Counted from the stretch's first letter, positions 1 through 12,001 are shown. The stretch is DNA of 64,000 nucleotides from Closterium sp. NIES-65 (GCA_948144175.1 CANXME010002096.1:2852001-2916000), one strand, 5' to 3'. Made by a program: numbers and translations. The notes: generated from the sequence alone by a model not told the origin.

Positions 1-248
1 GCCTTTACTAGAGTTATTATAGTTATAGGCACCGAACTAGGTTGAGTGCACCGAATTCTAGGCTTTTCGGTTGCCACCGAATTGCCTTCTACCGAATTCG
101 GGAAGGACCCGTTCGGGACGCTTCGCGACCCGCGGAACCTTCTAGTAACACCCGGGTTACTGCCTTTGTGTCAAGCCTATATATAGCCTCGCCTTGTACC
201 TAGGTGATTCATTCAATAGATTTATCTTTCCTGAACCAGATCCTCACA
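1..248 (+). mobile_element. 3' part of a Ty3/gypsy-type LTR, cut by the window edge
   Basis: The segment is the same family as the LTR at 11538-11895 but in the opposite orientation. Shared blocks include the stretch around the GGGACGCTTCGCGACCCGCG motif, the repeated ACCGAATTC words and the terminal ATCCTCACA. It ends at 248 with CTCACA, the family's terminal inverted repeat. No primer-binding site follows, and the next bases already read as LINE endonuclease sequence. It is therefore the right-hand end of an element or a solo LTR inserted in the LINE. A fossil; its left end is outside the window. Confidence 0.8.
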
Positions 249-1566
249 CAGCGGCTGCTTGAGGCCTGGTCAGCTTTCGATATCAAGAATGCGTTTCGAG
301 CGCTTAACCCAGGAGAGAGGTAGTACACGTTCCACGCGAGGCCGTCCGACACCAGGTCCAGGATAGACAGGGAACTCGTGTCAGCCTCGTTGCTGGGCCA
401 GCTCACGGAGGCCTGTCATGTTTGGGTGCTGAAGAAGTTGTCGGATCACGGCTTTGCTATCCGAATCAGCCTCGCGTTCAAGTCGTCGCACACGAGCGGA
501 CCGGGGATCTAGAGGTTCCATACGCCAAGGGCGAACCAAAGGGGAGTCAGAGAGGTGATTCAGAGGATCATGGGGGGACTAGAGGAGCAGCGCAGCCAAA
601 CTCTGGAGAGCAACCTTCCACGGCTTAGCGCGGCCCTGCGGGTACACGAATGGGAGGAGAGGAAGCGGGTCACGACAACCAGGAGACACTTGGAAGCAGA
701 GGTGGCAAGACTAAACCACCTGGTCATGGCGGGACCCACGGAAGCAGACATAAAGGAGAGGTTGCTGGCGAGAGAGGCGCAACTAGAAGGCTATCAGGAG
801 AGCGAGAGGGAACGGCTGCAGACGCTGGCCGGTTTGGATCTGGAGCTGCACGGAGCGATCTCGTCGCCGTACCTCTCTGCCAAGGTCAAGATGAGGAAAA
901 ATAAGACGGTGATCAAGGAGGTGTAGTACAAGGGGGAGCGCTACCACAGTTCGCAGGAGGTGCTGAGGGCGGCTTCCAACCATTTCCGGGACGCTTTCAG
1001 CGAGCAGATGGGAACAGAGAGACAGGAGGGAGGGAAGGTAGAAGTGGCCACAAGCTTACCAGGGGATGCGGCGGCGAGGCTCCGAGCCCCGTGGACAGAG
1101 GCGGAGGTGAAGGAGGTGCTCACGGGGCTGCCGAGAGGCAAATCGCTGGGCCGGGACAGGTTGCCACCAGAGCTTTTCAAGGCTCACTGGGACCTGCTGG
1201 GAGGGCCGCTGGTAGAGTTTGCGAAAAGGTTTGAACGGACGGGCCTCTTGGACGAGTCCTTGTCCACGGCGGTCACGGTCCTGCTGCACAAGAAGGGGCC
1301 GACGGACCAGTTAGGGAACTATCGACCCATCACGCTCCTCAGCACGATGTACAAGGTGCTGGCGAAGGTGCTCGCGAACAGACTCAAAAGAGAACTTCAC
1401 CTGGTGATATCGGAGGACCAGCATGGCTTCATTCCAGGAAGGAGCTTGGCGGACGCAGTGTCGGTGGTCGCAGATGCGGTGGAGGCGGCGGACAACGGGG
1501 GAGAAGACTGGTTTCTTCTAATGGTGGATTTTCAGAAAGCATACGATACCGTGGCGAGAACGTACC

Positions 1567-2175
1567 TGTCAGTAGATCTGCACTGTGGATGCCCGATTGA
1601 TCCTGGAGAGGATTACAGGCGCGTTCGCCTGGGGGGTTATGGGCGCACTGACCCGCTACTGAAACAAGCCCTTTTATCCCAGTGGTCTAGTGGCTGGGAT
1701 TCTGACATGGTATCAGAGCGGTCTCGGGTTCGATTCCCGGTGTATGCACATGTAGGCCGTTGCCGCTGTGCTTAGTCCTGGGCCTCCCATTGTGGGGGGG
1801 TGTCAGTAAATCTGCACTGTGGATGCCCGATTGATCCTGGAGAGGGTTACAGGCGCGTTTGCCTGGGGGGTTATGGGCGCACTAACCCGCTACTAAAACA
1901 AGCCCTTTTATCCCAATGGTCTAGTGGCTGGGATTCTGACATGGTATCAGAGCGGTCTCGGGTTCGATTCCCGGTGTATGCACATGTAGGCCGTTGCCGC
2001 TGTGCTTAGTCCTGGGCCTCCCATTGTGGGGGGGTGTCAGTAGATCTGCACTGTGGATGCCCGATTGATCCTGGAGAGGGTTACAGGCGCATTCGCCTGG
2101 GGGGTTATGGGCGCACTGACCCGCTACTGAAACAAGCCCTTTTATCCCAGTGGTCTAGTGGCTGGGATTCTGACA
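1567..2175 (+). mobile_element. TRIM/SMART-like miniature LTR element with three LTRs in tandem
   Basis: Structure LTR-internal-LTR-internal-LTR: LTRs at 1567-1707, 1801-1941 and 2035-2175 (141 bp each), internal segments at 1708-1800 and 1942-2034 (93 bp, identical). LTRs begin TGTCAG and end CTGACA. Each internal segment opens with TGGTATCAGAGCGG, the plant initiator-Met primer-binding site, and closes with a G-rich purine tract (TGTGGGGGGG). The unit is flanked by a 5-bp target duplication GTACC (1562-1566, 2176-2180) inside the LINE RT. By eye LTR1 and LTR3 differ at 2 sites and LTR1 and LTR2 at 6. It has no coding capacity and looks structurally whole as a non-autonomous element. An alternative reading is a tandem tRNA-derived SINE, but the missing A-tail and the exact LTR-style ends argue against it. 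Confidence 0.8.
1683..1737 (+). promoter_or_regulatory. tRNA-like internal Pol III promoter (A box and B box) straddling the LTR/PBS border
   Basis: TGGTCTAGTGG at 1683-1693 fits the A-box consensus and GGTTCGATTCC at 1727-1737 fits the B box, with tRNA-like spacing of 33 bases. The whole block resembles a tRNA-Gly/Glu gene whose anticodon arm is replaced by the LTR end and the primer-binding site. The A box lies in the LTR and the B box in the internal segment, so only an LTR followed by an internal segment makes a complete promoter. A second complete copy is at 1917-1971. The third LTR has only an A box. Transcription by Pol III is inferred. Confidence 0.6.
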
Positions 2176-4422
2176 GTACCTGTTCAAGACGATGAGGAAG
2201 CTTGGGATACCGGATGAATTCGTGAGATGGACGGAGGGGCTGCACCGCGGCTCAGGGACGTCAGTGGTAATCAACGACTGGGTCGGAGAGAGGGTGGAGA
2301 TGAAGAGGGGAGTGAAGCAAGGTTGCCCGCTCGCGCCATATCTCTTCCTCTGCGCGATCGAGCCGTTGTGCCTGAAGATTAGGAAGAGAGGGCTGGGGGT
2401 GAAGGAGAAGGAAGGGACGGTGGAGTTGGTATATGTAAGGTATGCAGACGACACAACGCTCATACTGAAAGGAGAGGAGCAACTGAGGTCGGCAGTGGAA
2501 GCTCTGGAGCAGTTCGGCAGTTTGTCAAGCTTGCGAACAAACAACGACAAGTCGGTGGTCATGCCGATCGGAAGGAACAAAGGGAAGCAGTCGGCGGAGG
2601 GGGTAACTTTTAAATGGGCGAAAGCGGGCATACCAGAACAGCTACTGGGCATCTGGATCACGCCAGACGGAGATGCGGGACCATCCTGGAAGAAGGATTG
2701 GGAGCCGGGGAAAGAGGAATTGGTTAAGTGGGAGAGTCACCATCTTCTCACAACGGCAAGAGTGACGGTGATCAACGCGTATATAATGCCCATCTTCATC
2801 TTCCAAGCGCAGGTGTGCCCTCCGCCGGAGGAACTGTGGAAAAGGATTCAAAAGACGTGCGATAACGTTGTTTCAAGTGGGGAAGCCACGGCGGAGAAAG
2901 CGTTCGTGTTGTGGAGCGGGGAGCTTGCTCGGCTCCCGCGGAAGGAAGGGGGTTTTGGGCTCGTGGACCCTAAGGTGCGAATCGACGGCATGGCGGTCAG
3001 AATGGTGGGGAAGATGCTAGCGGAAAAGAACGCAACAAAGAGATGGTTAGCGGAGAAGGCGGCTGCGCTGCCACAAGGGGAGGCAACACTATGCGCGAAC
3101 CCGTCGGCGGGGAAGCATTGGCCGGGGGGCAGCCAGAGGTGGAAAGCGGCGGTGGACGCGTTCTGGGACTCCCCGTATGCGACACTGCCGGAGCCGACGA
3201 GCGGTTGGGAGGTGGAGCAGGAGCGTCTCTGCTTTAACCGCAGGATTGTGTTTAGAGGAAAGAGCACGTACGGGAATCAACAGAGGATAGAGGAGCTAAG
3301 GAAGGCGAAGCTTGGGGACTTGGTATCAGGGGAACTGGGGGCGGAACGCAAGGTGAAAAGCAAGGAGATGTTGAGAGAGGAGTTTGGAGGTGTGGCAGTG
3401 GCGAGATGGGCACTGATGGCATACGCGGCAACATTGAAAGAATGGAAGGAATTGGCAACCGCGAGGAAGACGGCGGAAAAGCTGGCAGAAGCAACGGACG
3501 TCGTGAGGACGTTCTTACCGCGGACGCAGGAGTATCTCTATTGGAAGGTTACAGGAGTTAAAGAGGACAAAGCGACGGTGTCAAGTGTGGAGCTGAAAAA
3601 GGAGGCTAAGATGGAGGATTGGGCCGAACCAGTCAAGGCGGTGTTCAGGCCAGAGCACGTGGAACCAGTAGCTACTAGAGGTGGCAGAGTATTAGGAGCG
3701 GTGGGCGCCCCGGCAGAAAGGCTGAAGATGTCCAAGCTGTTCGAAGATGACGGAGCACCGGCGAGGACTAAGGCGATTCAACGTATGATGGCAGGGCCTA
3801 CTACGGCCTCGAGGAAAAGGAGCGAGTGGGAGGAAAGATGGGGGAAAAAGATGGACTGGAGGAAGGTGGAAAGCAGGAGGGATTCGGTGGTGATCCCCAA
3901 CAAGGCAAGGGATGTGCTGTTGAGAGTGCATTGCCTGAACCTACAAGTGGGTGGCAGACTGAAGTTCCAGGGGGGGAGGGCGAGGTGTTCACATTGCGGG
4001 GAGCCTGAAACGCTGGAACACTGCATGTTCAGTTGTCCTCTCGTCCTGCCGGTGATCGGTGCGCTGCTGCGGTCGCTGCGGATGCTGGACCCCTCCAGCA
4101 ATCTGGACTTGCTGGGGGCTCTGCTCTTTGAGTAGGGGAACACGCGGTCAGGTTTCCCCGCAGCAACACTGGTGGCGACAACGTTTCGCCACATCTGGCT
4201 GGCGAGGTGCAATATGGTTTGGCGGGGGGAGGCTTTTCAGCGGAAGAAGGTAGCAAGAGGGGCAATTCGGGAGTTTGTGCAGCATGCCCAGGTGTACCGC
4301 ACGGAGCTGACGAGGAGGGCACGTAGGAAGGGTACAGCAAAGTAACGGATAGACCCATGGCGGGACCTGAAGGGAGATGAGCGAGTGGCGGTGGCATTGC
4401 TCGGCGAACCAGGGGAAAAGGC

Positions 4423-4556
4423 TGTCAAAAGTCTAGGCAGGAATGAATGAGTTGGGAAAAGTGTTGGGTACAAGTATGAAACCCAAAAAGGGGCTATACC
4501 CCATATTGGCTACCCCACTACAGCCTAAACATATATATCATACATATAATTTAACA
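4423..4556 (-). repeat. 3' LTR of copia A
   Basis: 134-bp direct repeat of 23726-23859. On the minus strand a purine-rich tract (about 4557-4566, ending AGGGGTG) lies directly before it. It joins LINE sequence at 4422. Confidence 0.85.
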
Positions 4557-4810
4557 CACCCCTATAGGCAAAGTGGGGGAGAGCAAGGGGTCACAAGACC
4601 AGTCAAAAGAAGCAAAGCAAGCTCAGGGTGGATCATAACGTCACCACACACACTGAGCACAAGCAAAGGGCCACAAGGCCAGTTCACATGCAGAGGTACA
4701 TATGCAACAACAACCAGTGATCTCTACCTAGCAGAGCAAGCATGCAGGTATATATATAGATCACAGTACAAGCAAAGTCTACAGCAAGTGAGGAAACGTG
4801 GGCACAAGGC

Positions 4811-6760
4811 CTAACTAAGTGCAGAAACGCTGATGATCACCAGACGGAAGTGCTTTGGTGAATATATCAGCAGTGTTGGCCCGAGTGGCCATGGAAGCAA
4901 GACGAAGCTGACCACGCTGCTGCAACTCTCAAGCAGGGAAGTAACGCAGGGCGATGTGCTTCGTTCTGTGCTCCAGTCTGTGCTCCTCACACAAGGCAAT
5001 GGCAGCCTTGTTGTCGACGAACAGAACTGGAGGAGAACGAGGCCGCTCTCCAAGGTCCGTCAGCAGGTAGGTGAGCCAGTGTAACTCCTGTGCAGCCATG
5101 GCTGTGGCGTAGATCTCAGCCTCACAACTGGAGCCGAGAACAGAAGACGGGCATGAAGACCGCCAAGAAATAGAGCCAGAGCCAAGACTGAAGGTGTAAC
5201 CTTGTGAGGACCGTTGCGTAGCCAGGTCGTCAACCCAAGAAGCGTCTGAGTGACCACTGAGGACAACGTCGCCCCGTCCTCCAAGCACGAGCCCCATGCC
5301 CGATGTACTGCACAAGTAGCGTACTACCCTCTTAGCGGCATCCATGTGCACCTTTCGGTGCCGACCAGGAGCCACGTAGCGAGCCAGAAGGCCAAGAGGG
5401 TACGCGAGGTCAGGACGAGTGCAAGTCATCAGGTACATGAGGCAACCAACTAGCTCTGGGTAAGGACCACTCGGCTCTACGGACTCGTCCGAAGGTGGAG
5501 CTGAGAGCGAGTGACCTGTAGCCAGAGGAGTGGCCTGTGCTGAGGACCGGGTGAAGCCGAAGTGCTGAAGGACCTGCTGCACCATGTGTGACTGAGTCAG
5601 TGTGATGGTGCGGCGTGCTCTGTCCCGGGTGATCTGCAAGCCAAGATAGCTGCGCAGCTCACCCAGGTCTGTGCACGTGTGTCTCTTCTGCAGCTCCGAC
5701 TCCACCAGGGTGAGAGCCTTAGTGTCAGCAGTGGCAAAGACCAAGTCGTCGACGTACACAAGGATCTAGAACGGCGGCAGCAAAGTGTCGGTGCGCAGAA
5801 ACAGCGACGGGTCAGCAGTCGACGGAGCAAACCCAAGAGCCGCAAGTGTTGTTCTCAGTGTGTCGTGCCACTCACGCGGCGCCTGGCAGCGACCGTAGAC
5901 TGGCCGCCGGAGGCTCCACTGGGTACCAGGGGGGAACGACCCAGTGAAGCCAGGAGGGCGGCGCAGCCAAATCTCCTCGTGCAGGCTGCCCTGTAGGAAG
6001 GTTGTGCTGAAGTCAAGAGAGTGAAGCTCGTAGTCACGCTGAGCGACAACGTGCAGCAGCACCTGAAAAGTGGTCATCTTTGGGGTGGGGGAGAAGGTCT
6101 GGAAGAAGTCAAATCCCTCCCGCTGACTGAAGCCTCGAGCAACGTAACGAGCCTTGAAGACAGGGGGAGAACCCGGCGGCCGCTTCACCCTGAAAATCCA
6201 CATGCCATTGACGATGTCCGCCCTAGGAGGGGGAACCTCATCGATGTAGGTGCATGTGGACTTCTAGGATGCCATCTCTGCGTCCATGGCTGTCTGCCAC
6301 TGAGAGGAGTACTCACCCGCGATTGCCTCAGCGTAAGAGCGCGGGGTCGGGATGTCTGGAGCATCTGGGTCTCCCTCACGGGCAAGCAGTATGGCCACGA
6401 GATGAGGCGCAGCAGCTGCAAGACACTCAAGGTCCTCCTGCCTGTCCTCAAGGACGTCCGTGCCAAGAGCACACTCACCCCCGACGGACGGAGGACAGAC
6501 AGACTCAGACTTGGCAACAAAACTAGCGACGTAGTCTAGACGACAGGCAGCAGCAAAGTCAACAAGCTTAGCGACGAAGGCAGACGCAGCAGCAGACTCA
6601 AACGACGAGTCAGTGACAATAGTGGCTAGTAGACGCGTGACAGTAGGGTGCTCAGCACGAAACCAGTCAGACTCAGGGTCAGCAACGACAGGAAGAGAAG
6701 ACGCATGAGGAGACGGCAGAGGAACACGCTGCGGAGTAGAGAAATGACGCAGAGCCATGA
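4811..6760 (-). other. Copia A RT and RNase H region (fossil)
   Basis: Minus-strand segments show the copia RT block (WIFRVKRPPGSPPVFKARYV, the catalytic YVDD) and the RNase H end (LYVDNKAA-like and RTKHIALRY). The protein is closely similar to the same part of copia D at 24799-26750, so the two are one subfamily. Broken. Confidence 0.85.
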
Positions 6761-9741
6761 GGTGTGTGCTGGGGACAGCCGGCGGACGCGGATGAGGAAC
6801 ACGACTACTAGTACGACCAGTGCGGACAGTGCGAACAGGCGAGACAGGACGCGACGCAGGCTCACGACGCTCAGCAAGACCTCCTGGCTGCTCAGTATAA
6901 GGAGAGGGAGCAGGCAGTGGTGAGCCAGGCTATAACGGAAGACTAGTAGACGACGGGAGGCTAAGAACCTGGCGAAGCACGGAGTCGGGCGGTGGCAGAG
7001 ACGTCAGAGACGCCGGAGCAAAGAACAGTCGTGGTTGCGCAGCGCCACCAGCACCAGCAGCTCCAGCACCACCGGCACCTCCAACACCTCCAGCATCTCC
7101 AGAACCTCCAGCTTCAGCTCCACGAGCGCTAGCACCACCAGTACCAGCGTCAAGAGCAGCTCCAGAACCCCCAGCACCAGCACCTCCAGTACCAGCGTCA
7201 CCGGCAGCCCCAGAACCTCCAGCGCCAGCACCTCCACTACCAGCGGCACCAGCAGCTCTAGAACCTCCAGCGCCAGCACCTCCCGTACCAGCGTCACTAG
7301 CAGACGCACCCCCATAACCGGCACCTCCAGCCCTAGGGGCTCTAGCCTCAGCGTCTCCAGCAGCGGCACCCCCAGACTCAGTACCGCCAGCCCCAGCAGC
7401 TCCAGTACCTCCTGTACGAGCACCTCCGGAACTAGCGACTCCACCACCTCCTGTAGATTAAGTACCAGCACCACTCCCAGCTGCAGATCCCCGAGCTCCA
7501 GCAGCGCGACCCTGACAGCTAACGTACCACTTGTGCAGCTGCTGAGGGGAGAGAGGCGCACGCGGACGAAGGCGGCCTCTCCAAGGAGACCACGCACCAG
7601 CAGTCTCAATACCCTCAGGCGCCGCACCCCCAGACTCAGCACCCCCAGGCTCCTCACGCTCAGGCGCAGCACCCCCAGACGCAGCACCCCCAGGCGTAGT
7701 ACCTCCAACCTCCTCACGCTCAAGCGCAGCACCTCCAAGCTCCTCACGCTCAAGCTCAGCACCCCCAGGCTCCGTACCCCCAGGGTTAGCGCCCCCAGGC
7801 TCCTCACACTCAGGCTCTGCACCCCCAGTGTGAGGATCTCGGTAGGGCTTCAGTAGCTGGACATGGAAAGCGTTGTGAAGCTTCCATGTATCTGGTAAGC
7901 GCAAGCGGAATGTAACTGGTGTCACCTGTGCCTCAACGAGAAAAGGACCACAGAAGCGAGGCCGGAGTTTGGATGGGAGGTGAGACAGGTTCAAGTTGCG
8001 CGTGTCAAGAAGCACCTGATCTCCGACTGCTACTGAGTGATCACGTCGCTGATGATCGGCATACTGCTTCTAGGAGTTCTGCATCGTGGTGAGACGTCGC
8101 TGAGTCTTCTCCCATAGCTGCTGCATGGTGGTGACGAAGTCATGTGCGGCTTGGACGTGTGCCGGTGTAGTTGGCTGCTGTGGTGTGAGTGGTTCCCGTC
8201 CGTAACACAGGAAGAAAGGAGTTTTTTCTGTGGCCGCATGTGATGCGTTGTTGTAAGCGAACTCTAGGGTCGGTAACTGTGTGTCCCAGTGGCTGACGTT
8301 GTCCTTGCAAGCTGTGTGCAGTAACTGTTCAACCACTTGATTGAGTCGCTCTGTCTGTCCGTCAGTCTGGGGGTGGTATGCTGAAGACATTGCAAGCTTT
8401 GTCCCCAACAGTCCCATGAGCTCCTTCCAGAACTTACTGGTGAATTTGGGGTCTCTGTCTGAGATGAGTGTAGCGGGGATGCCGTGGATGGTGATGATGC
8501 GGTCGAAGAAGAGTCGAGCAGTTGCTTCAGCTGTAGCTGTGGCGTTGGTCGGTATGAAGTGACCCATTTTGGAGAACTTATCGATCACCACGAGGATGGA
8601 ATCATGTCCCCGTGAGGTCGAAGGAAGTCCTGTGATGAAGTCGAGGCTAACGACCTGCCATGGCTGCTCCGGTACGGGTAGAGGCTGAATAACCCTGCTT
8701 TTTTCTGCTTGCTACTCTTCATCCGCTGGCACGTGTCACAAGAGGTGACGAACTGCTGCACGTCTGCTGCCATCCCGGGCCAGTAGTAATACTTCGCTAT
8801 CCCTGCTAACGTCTTGTTGCTCCCGAAATGTCCCGCGTAAGGTACGTCGTGAAACTCCTCCAATAGGATCTGCCGTAGCGGGGCGTAATTCGGTACCCAA
8901 ATCTTTCCTGAACCCTTCCTTACAGCTAAGTCTTTCTCCCACTGTAATAGCTTCTTACTGAGGTAGGCGATGGGCTGCAAACTGCGTTCGTGATGCTGCA
9001 TCAGTACTGCTCCGACTGCTTGGTCACTAGCGTCTGCTTCCACCACGTAGTCCTTGTCTGGATCCGGTAAGATGAGTACTGGCGCTGTAGTCAGTGCTGT
9101 CTGTTTGTTCAGTGCGCGGTAGTCGATGCACATCCGTAAACTACCGTCTGGCTTTGGAGTGAAGAGAACTGGTGCACCGTAGGGAGAGGTGGATGGGCGG
9201 ATCAGTTGTCTGTCTAGTAGATACTCTATCTGTTTTTCATGTCTGTCAGTTCAGTTGGACTCAGTCGGTATGGTGCATGTAAGACGGGTTTCGCACCTGG
9301 TTCCTCCACGATCTCGTGCTCGTGGGTGCTTGCTGGAGATACGCCTGTGGGTAGGTCGTCGGGCATTATATCCTTGTACTTCTCCAAGACCTCCTCCTCT
9401 GCTGCTGCTATAACCAGTGCTAAGTAATCCGTGTTACTCTCGTTCACTGTCCGTTCGAATCGTGCCAGTGTCGTTTCAGGAACGCTCCCTGTATCCGTCA
9501 AGCTTCGCAGCTCCACTCGTTTCCCGTTGTTGTAGATGCACACCTTGCTGTTGACCCAAACGATCTCGGGGTTGAACTGCTTCACGAAATCTCGCCCCAA
9601 GGTAAAATCTAATCCCTTGATGTTCGTGATCGGAAACTTCGGCTTCCACCTCAACGCCCCTATCTGCAGCTGCAGTGTTGACTTTTCGTGGATGGGAAGC
9701 TTCGTACCGTCCACCATCGTTGCTGTAAACTGGGTTTCTTC

Positions 9742-11082
9742 TTAGGATTCTCCAATTTTCTCCAACGTCCCGCGGTCGCACACCGAGTGGGACGCACCAC
9801 TGTCCACCAGGGCCTGGAGGCGACGCCCGTTGCAGATCACCTCGAGTACTAGTGGTTGCTGCTGCTCCGAGTATCCGTAGATGGTAACGCTTATAGGATC
9901 GTAGGGTACGTCGAATATGTTACCCCTAGGTCCTGCGCTCAAAGATGCAGCTTCAGTATCAGTTTTCAACTGAGAAAGGTTAGAAGGATTTATCCGAGGC
10001 CGATTCGGCTTCTCTTGGGCCTGGAACCTTCCACTAAGCCTTTGCAGCTGTGTAGGCTTCATCTGTGGGGAACAGGGAGCCTTTAAACAGTGCTGCTGGG
10101 AGAGAATATTAACTCCTCGGAACGCTTGACCCGTATTAGCGCTCTGGAGTAGGGTCCCCATAATACCCGGTACCGGTTTAATGTCTGACTCTCCCTTAAT
10201 AAAGGCTTGAAACCCACGAGAAGTAATATTCTTACTTGTCGGGGTATACGGCTGGAGTTTCCCGGTCGGTGCAGGGTCTTGTTTCGCGGATCCTCCATTA
10301 GTCTCGGCGATTTCCCCTGGTGCCGGCTGGTCGTGACGTTTTAAATTTGCGCCACCATATTCTCCTTTTTCCGCCCTCTCCGAAGTTGCCACGTTGTCCG
10401 TTTTCTGCTTCGGGGGTGCCGCACTGTTCTTGTCCTTCAGATCCGCACACCTTCTCTTCATTTTCCAACACGCCAAGATACGATGTCCTGTAGCGCCGCA
10501 AAATTTGCACGTCTCATTATTTGCTAGCCGCTGCTCCACATCGCCCTCGTCGTTCTCCATCGGGTCGGTAGTCGTGGGTGGTGCCAATTGCCCCATGCCA
10601 CTAGTTGGCTTGTTGCGTCGTGTTCCGTAGTAGCTACTGTTCAACGTGTCGAACTGTTCGATCAGTGCTGCCGGAACCTGCGCCCACGTCCCCTCGCCTT
10701 GGACTATTCTGTCGTTGATCCACTCTAGAGCTGGGCCTCGTAACAGTGTTGCTGCAAGCCGTATGCGCATTGCGTCTTTTGTCGGGGTCGTGCATCTAAC
10801 GGCTTCGAAGTAAATTTCGAGTTCAGCTACAAATCGACGAACGTCGTTCCTTTTTACTGTAGGATCGAACGCCTCCGGTAGCCTCAGCTTCACTGCTTCG
10901 AGGTTAACTGTAGCTGCTGCCGTTGTCGCATGTGGAATTGTCGGTGTAGCCGCTGCTGCTGCTGCTACTGTTGTCGCTGCTGCTGTGGCGGTTGCCGACT
11001 GGTTCGCAAGGAGTTTTTCGAGTCGTGGGAGCGCCGCATGTATTTGCTTATGCTCAGCACGTAACTCCGCGATTTTCTGCAC
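9742..11082 (-). other. Gypsy E gag and protease region (fossil)
   Basis: 446-residue open segment. The N-terminal helix-rich part is followed by a retrotransposon gag domain (LPEAFDPTVKRNDVRRFVAE, then ALEWIND), a single CCHC knuckle (CKFCGATGHRILAC) and a retropepsin motif (ALVDSGASHSVC) at the end. It belongs to the Ty3/gypsy element at 7829-11895. Confidence 0.8.
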
Positions 11083-11537
11083 TGAAATATCTCCTTTTTC
11101 CCTCCATTTGGCGATTTACAGGAAGATGCGCGACGAAAATAATCGAATTCTAGGTGCTGGTCGACTTACTGCGAGTCAAATTGACTGTAGAATTGACGAG
11201 CGCGAATTCTGTAGGTTGCGTAAATCTCCCTTAGGCGAAATTCGCGTCCGATCTTGGCCGTTGAGGAGAAAATCGATCCGACGCTCCAAATTCCAACGTT
11301 TTTGGGCGAAATTCTCTGGGCCGTTGAGATGAAACTCGATCGAACGGTCGAAACTCCAACCTTTCCACTAGTAAATCTGAGGGGTGTTCGAAAACCGAAT
11401 CGAGGGGGACTTAGAAAAATTGCGCGGAACTGGTTTTACATACCCGTATCGGCGCTTTCGTCGTCGCCCCCGCGGTTTTAAAAGGCCGGAACTAAGCGGT
11501 TGAAGACCTCGCGTGTAAACCCGCTCTGATTACCAAG

Positions 11538-11895
11538 TGTGAGGATCTCGGATCGAGCTCAGAAAAGATGATTCAAATTGAATTGAATGATCACCTGGGT
11601 ACAACACGAGGCTATATATAGGCTCGACACAAGGCCCCGTAACCAGGTGTTACGCGAAGGTTCCGCGGGTCGCGAAGCGTCCCGAACAGATCCTTACCGA
11701 ATTCGGTGGCAACCGAAAAGCCAGAATTCGGTGCACGCAACCTAGCTCGGTGCTATAACTATAATAAAATATAGGAAAGCACCTAGCCTAGGAAATCAAG
11801 CAATTCATGCATGCATATGATTATCCTATGCTAGAAATAGCATGATAAAGTAGAGGCAAGCAAGCATAGCTGGCATAAGCCGTCGTACTCTCACA
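11538..11895 (-). repeat. 5' LTR of gypsy E
   Basis: 358-bp LTR, TG...CA with TGTGAG/CTCACA ends. It contains a TATATATA stretch at about 11611 and the ACCGAATTC words shared with the LTR fragment at 1-248. The primer-binding site abuts it at 11537. Confidence 0.8.
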
Positions 11896-12001
11896 CCCAG
11901 CCTCCACACCCCCAGGCTCCTCACACTCAGGCTCCGCACCCCCAGGCTCAGCACCCCCAGAGACAGCACCCCGAGCAGGACCACCCCCAGCAGGACCTGA
12001 G

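Larger units (their letters stand above)
250..4422 (+). pseudogene. LINE ORF2: endonuclease C-terminus, reverse transcriptase, zinc-binding region
   Basis: Reading one frame, the start gives the end of an apurinic-type endonuclease (SRIDRELVS near 350-375, SDH near 443-451). A helical linker follows, and then RT motifs: NYRPITLLSTMYKV (about 1317-1358), HGFIPGRS (about 1422), VDFQKAYD (about 1525-1550), GVKQGCPLAPYLF (about 2308-2350) and the catalytic YADD (about 2440-2455). The C-terminus has the CSHCGEPETLEHC zinc-binding motif (about 3988-4026) and the IWLARCNMVW block after it. It is broken: in-frame TAG at 321, 510, 924 and 4133, TAA at 4343, and an inserted TRIM-like element at 1567-2175 that shifts the frame by exactly its length plus target duplication. 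Apart from those, the frame is open, so the copy is not very old. Confidence 0.85.
7829..11895 (-). mobile_element. Gypsy E: Ty3/gypsy element inserted in copia A
   Basis: The ends are TGTGAG/CTCACA, flanked by a perfect 5-bp target duplication CTGGG (minus-strand sense; 11896-11900 and 7824-7828). The insertion lies in the low-complexity linker of copia A. The 5' LTR is at 11538-11895 and the primer-binding site (TTGGTAATCAGAGCGG) at 11521-11537. Parts in order are a leader (11537-11083), gag with a CKFCGATGHRILAC knuckle and protease with VDSGAS (11082-9742), part of the RT-RNase H region (about 9717-8900), and integrase with HHCC and catalytic core to its C-terminus (about 8900-7840). Only one LTR is recognised. 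Broken in several places. It is the same LTR family as 1-248. Confidence 0.85.

Noticed and set aside
1675-1745. A functional tRNA-Gly or tRNA-Glu gene
   Set aside because: A and B boxes and the T arm are present, but the anticodon arm is replaced by the LTR end and primer-binding site and the acceptor ends do not pair.
7004-7856. Ser/Thr-rich or Leu-rich proteins in both strands
   Set aside because: They are shadow frames of the low-complexity linker of copia A.
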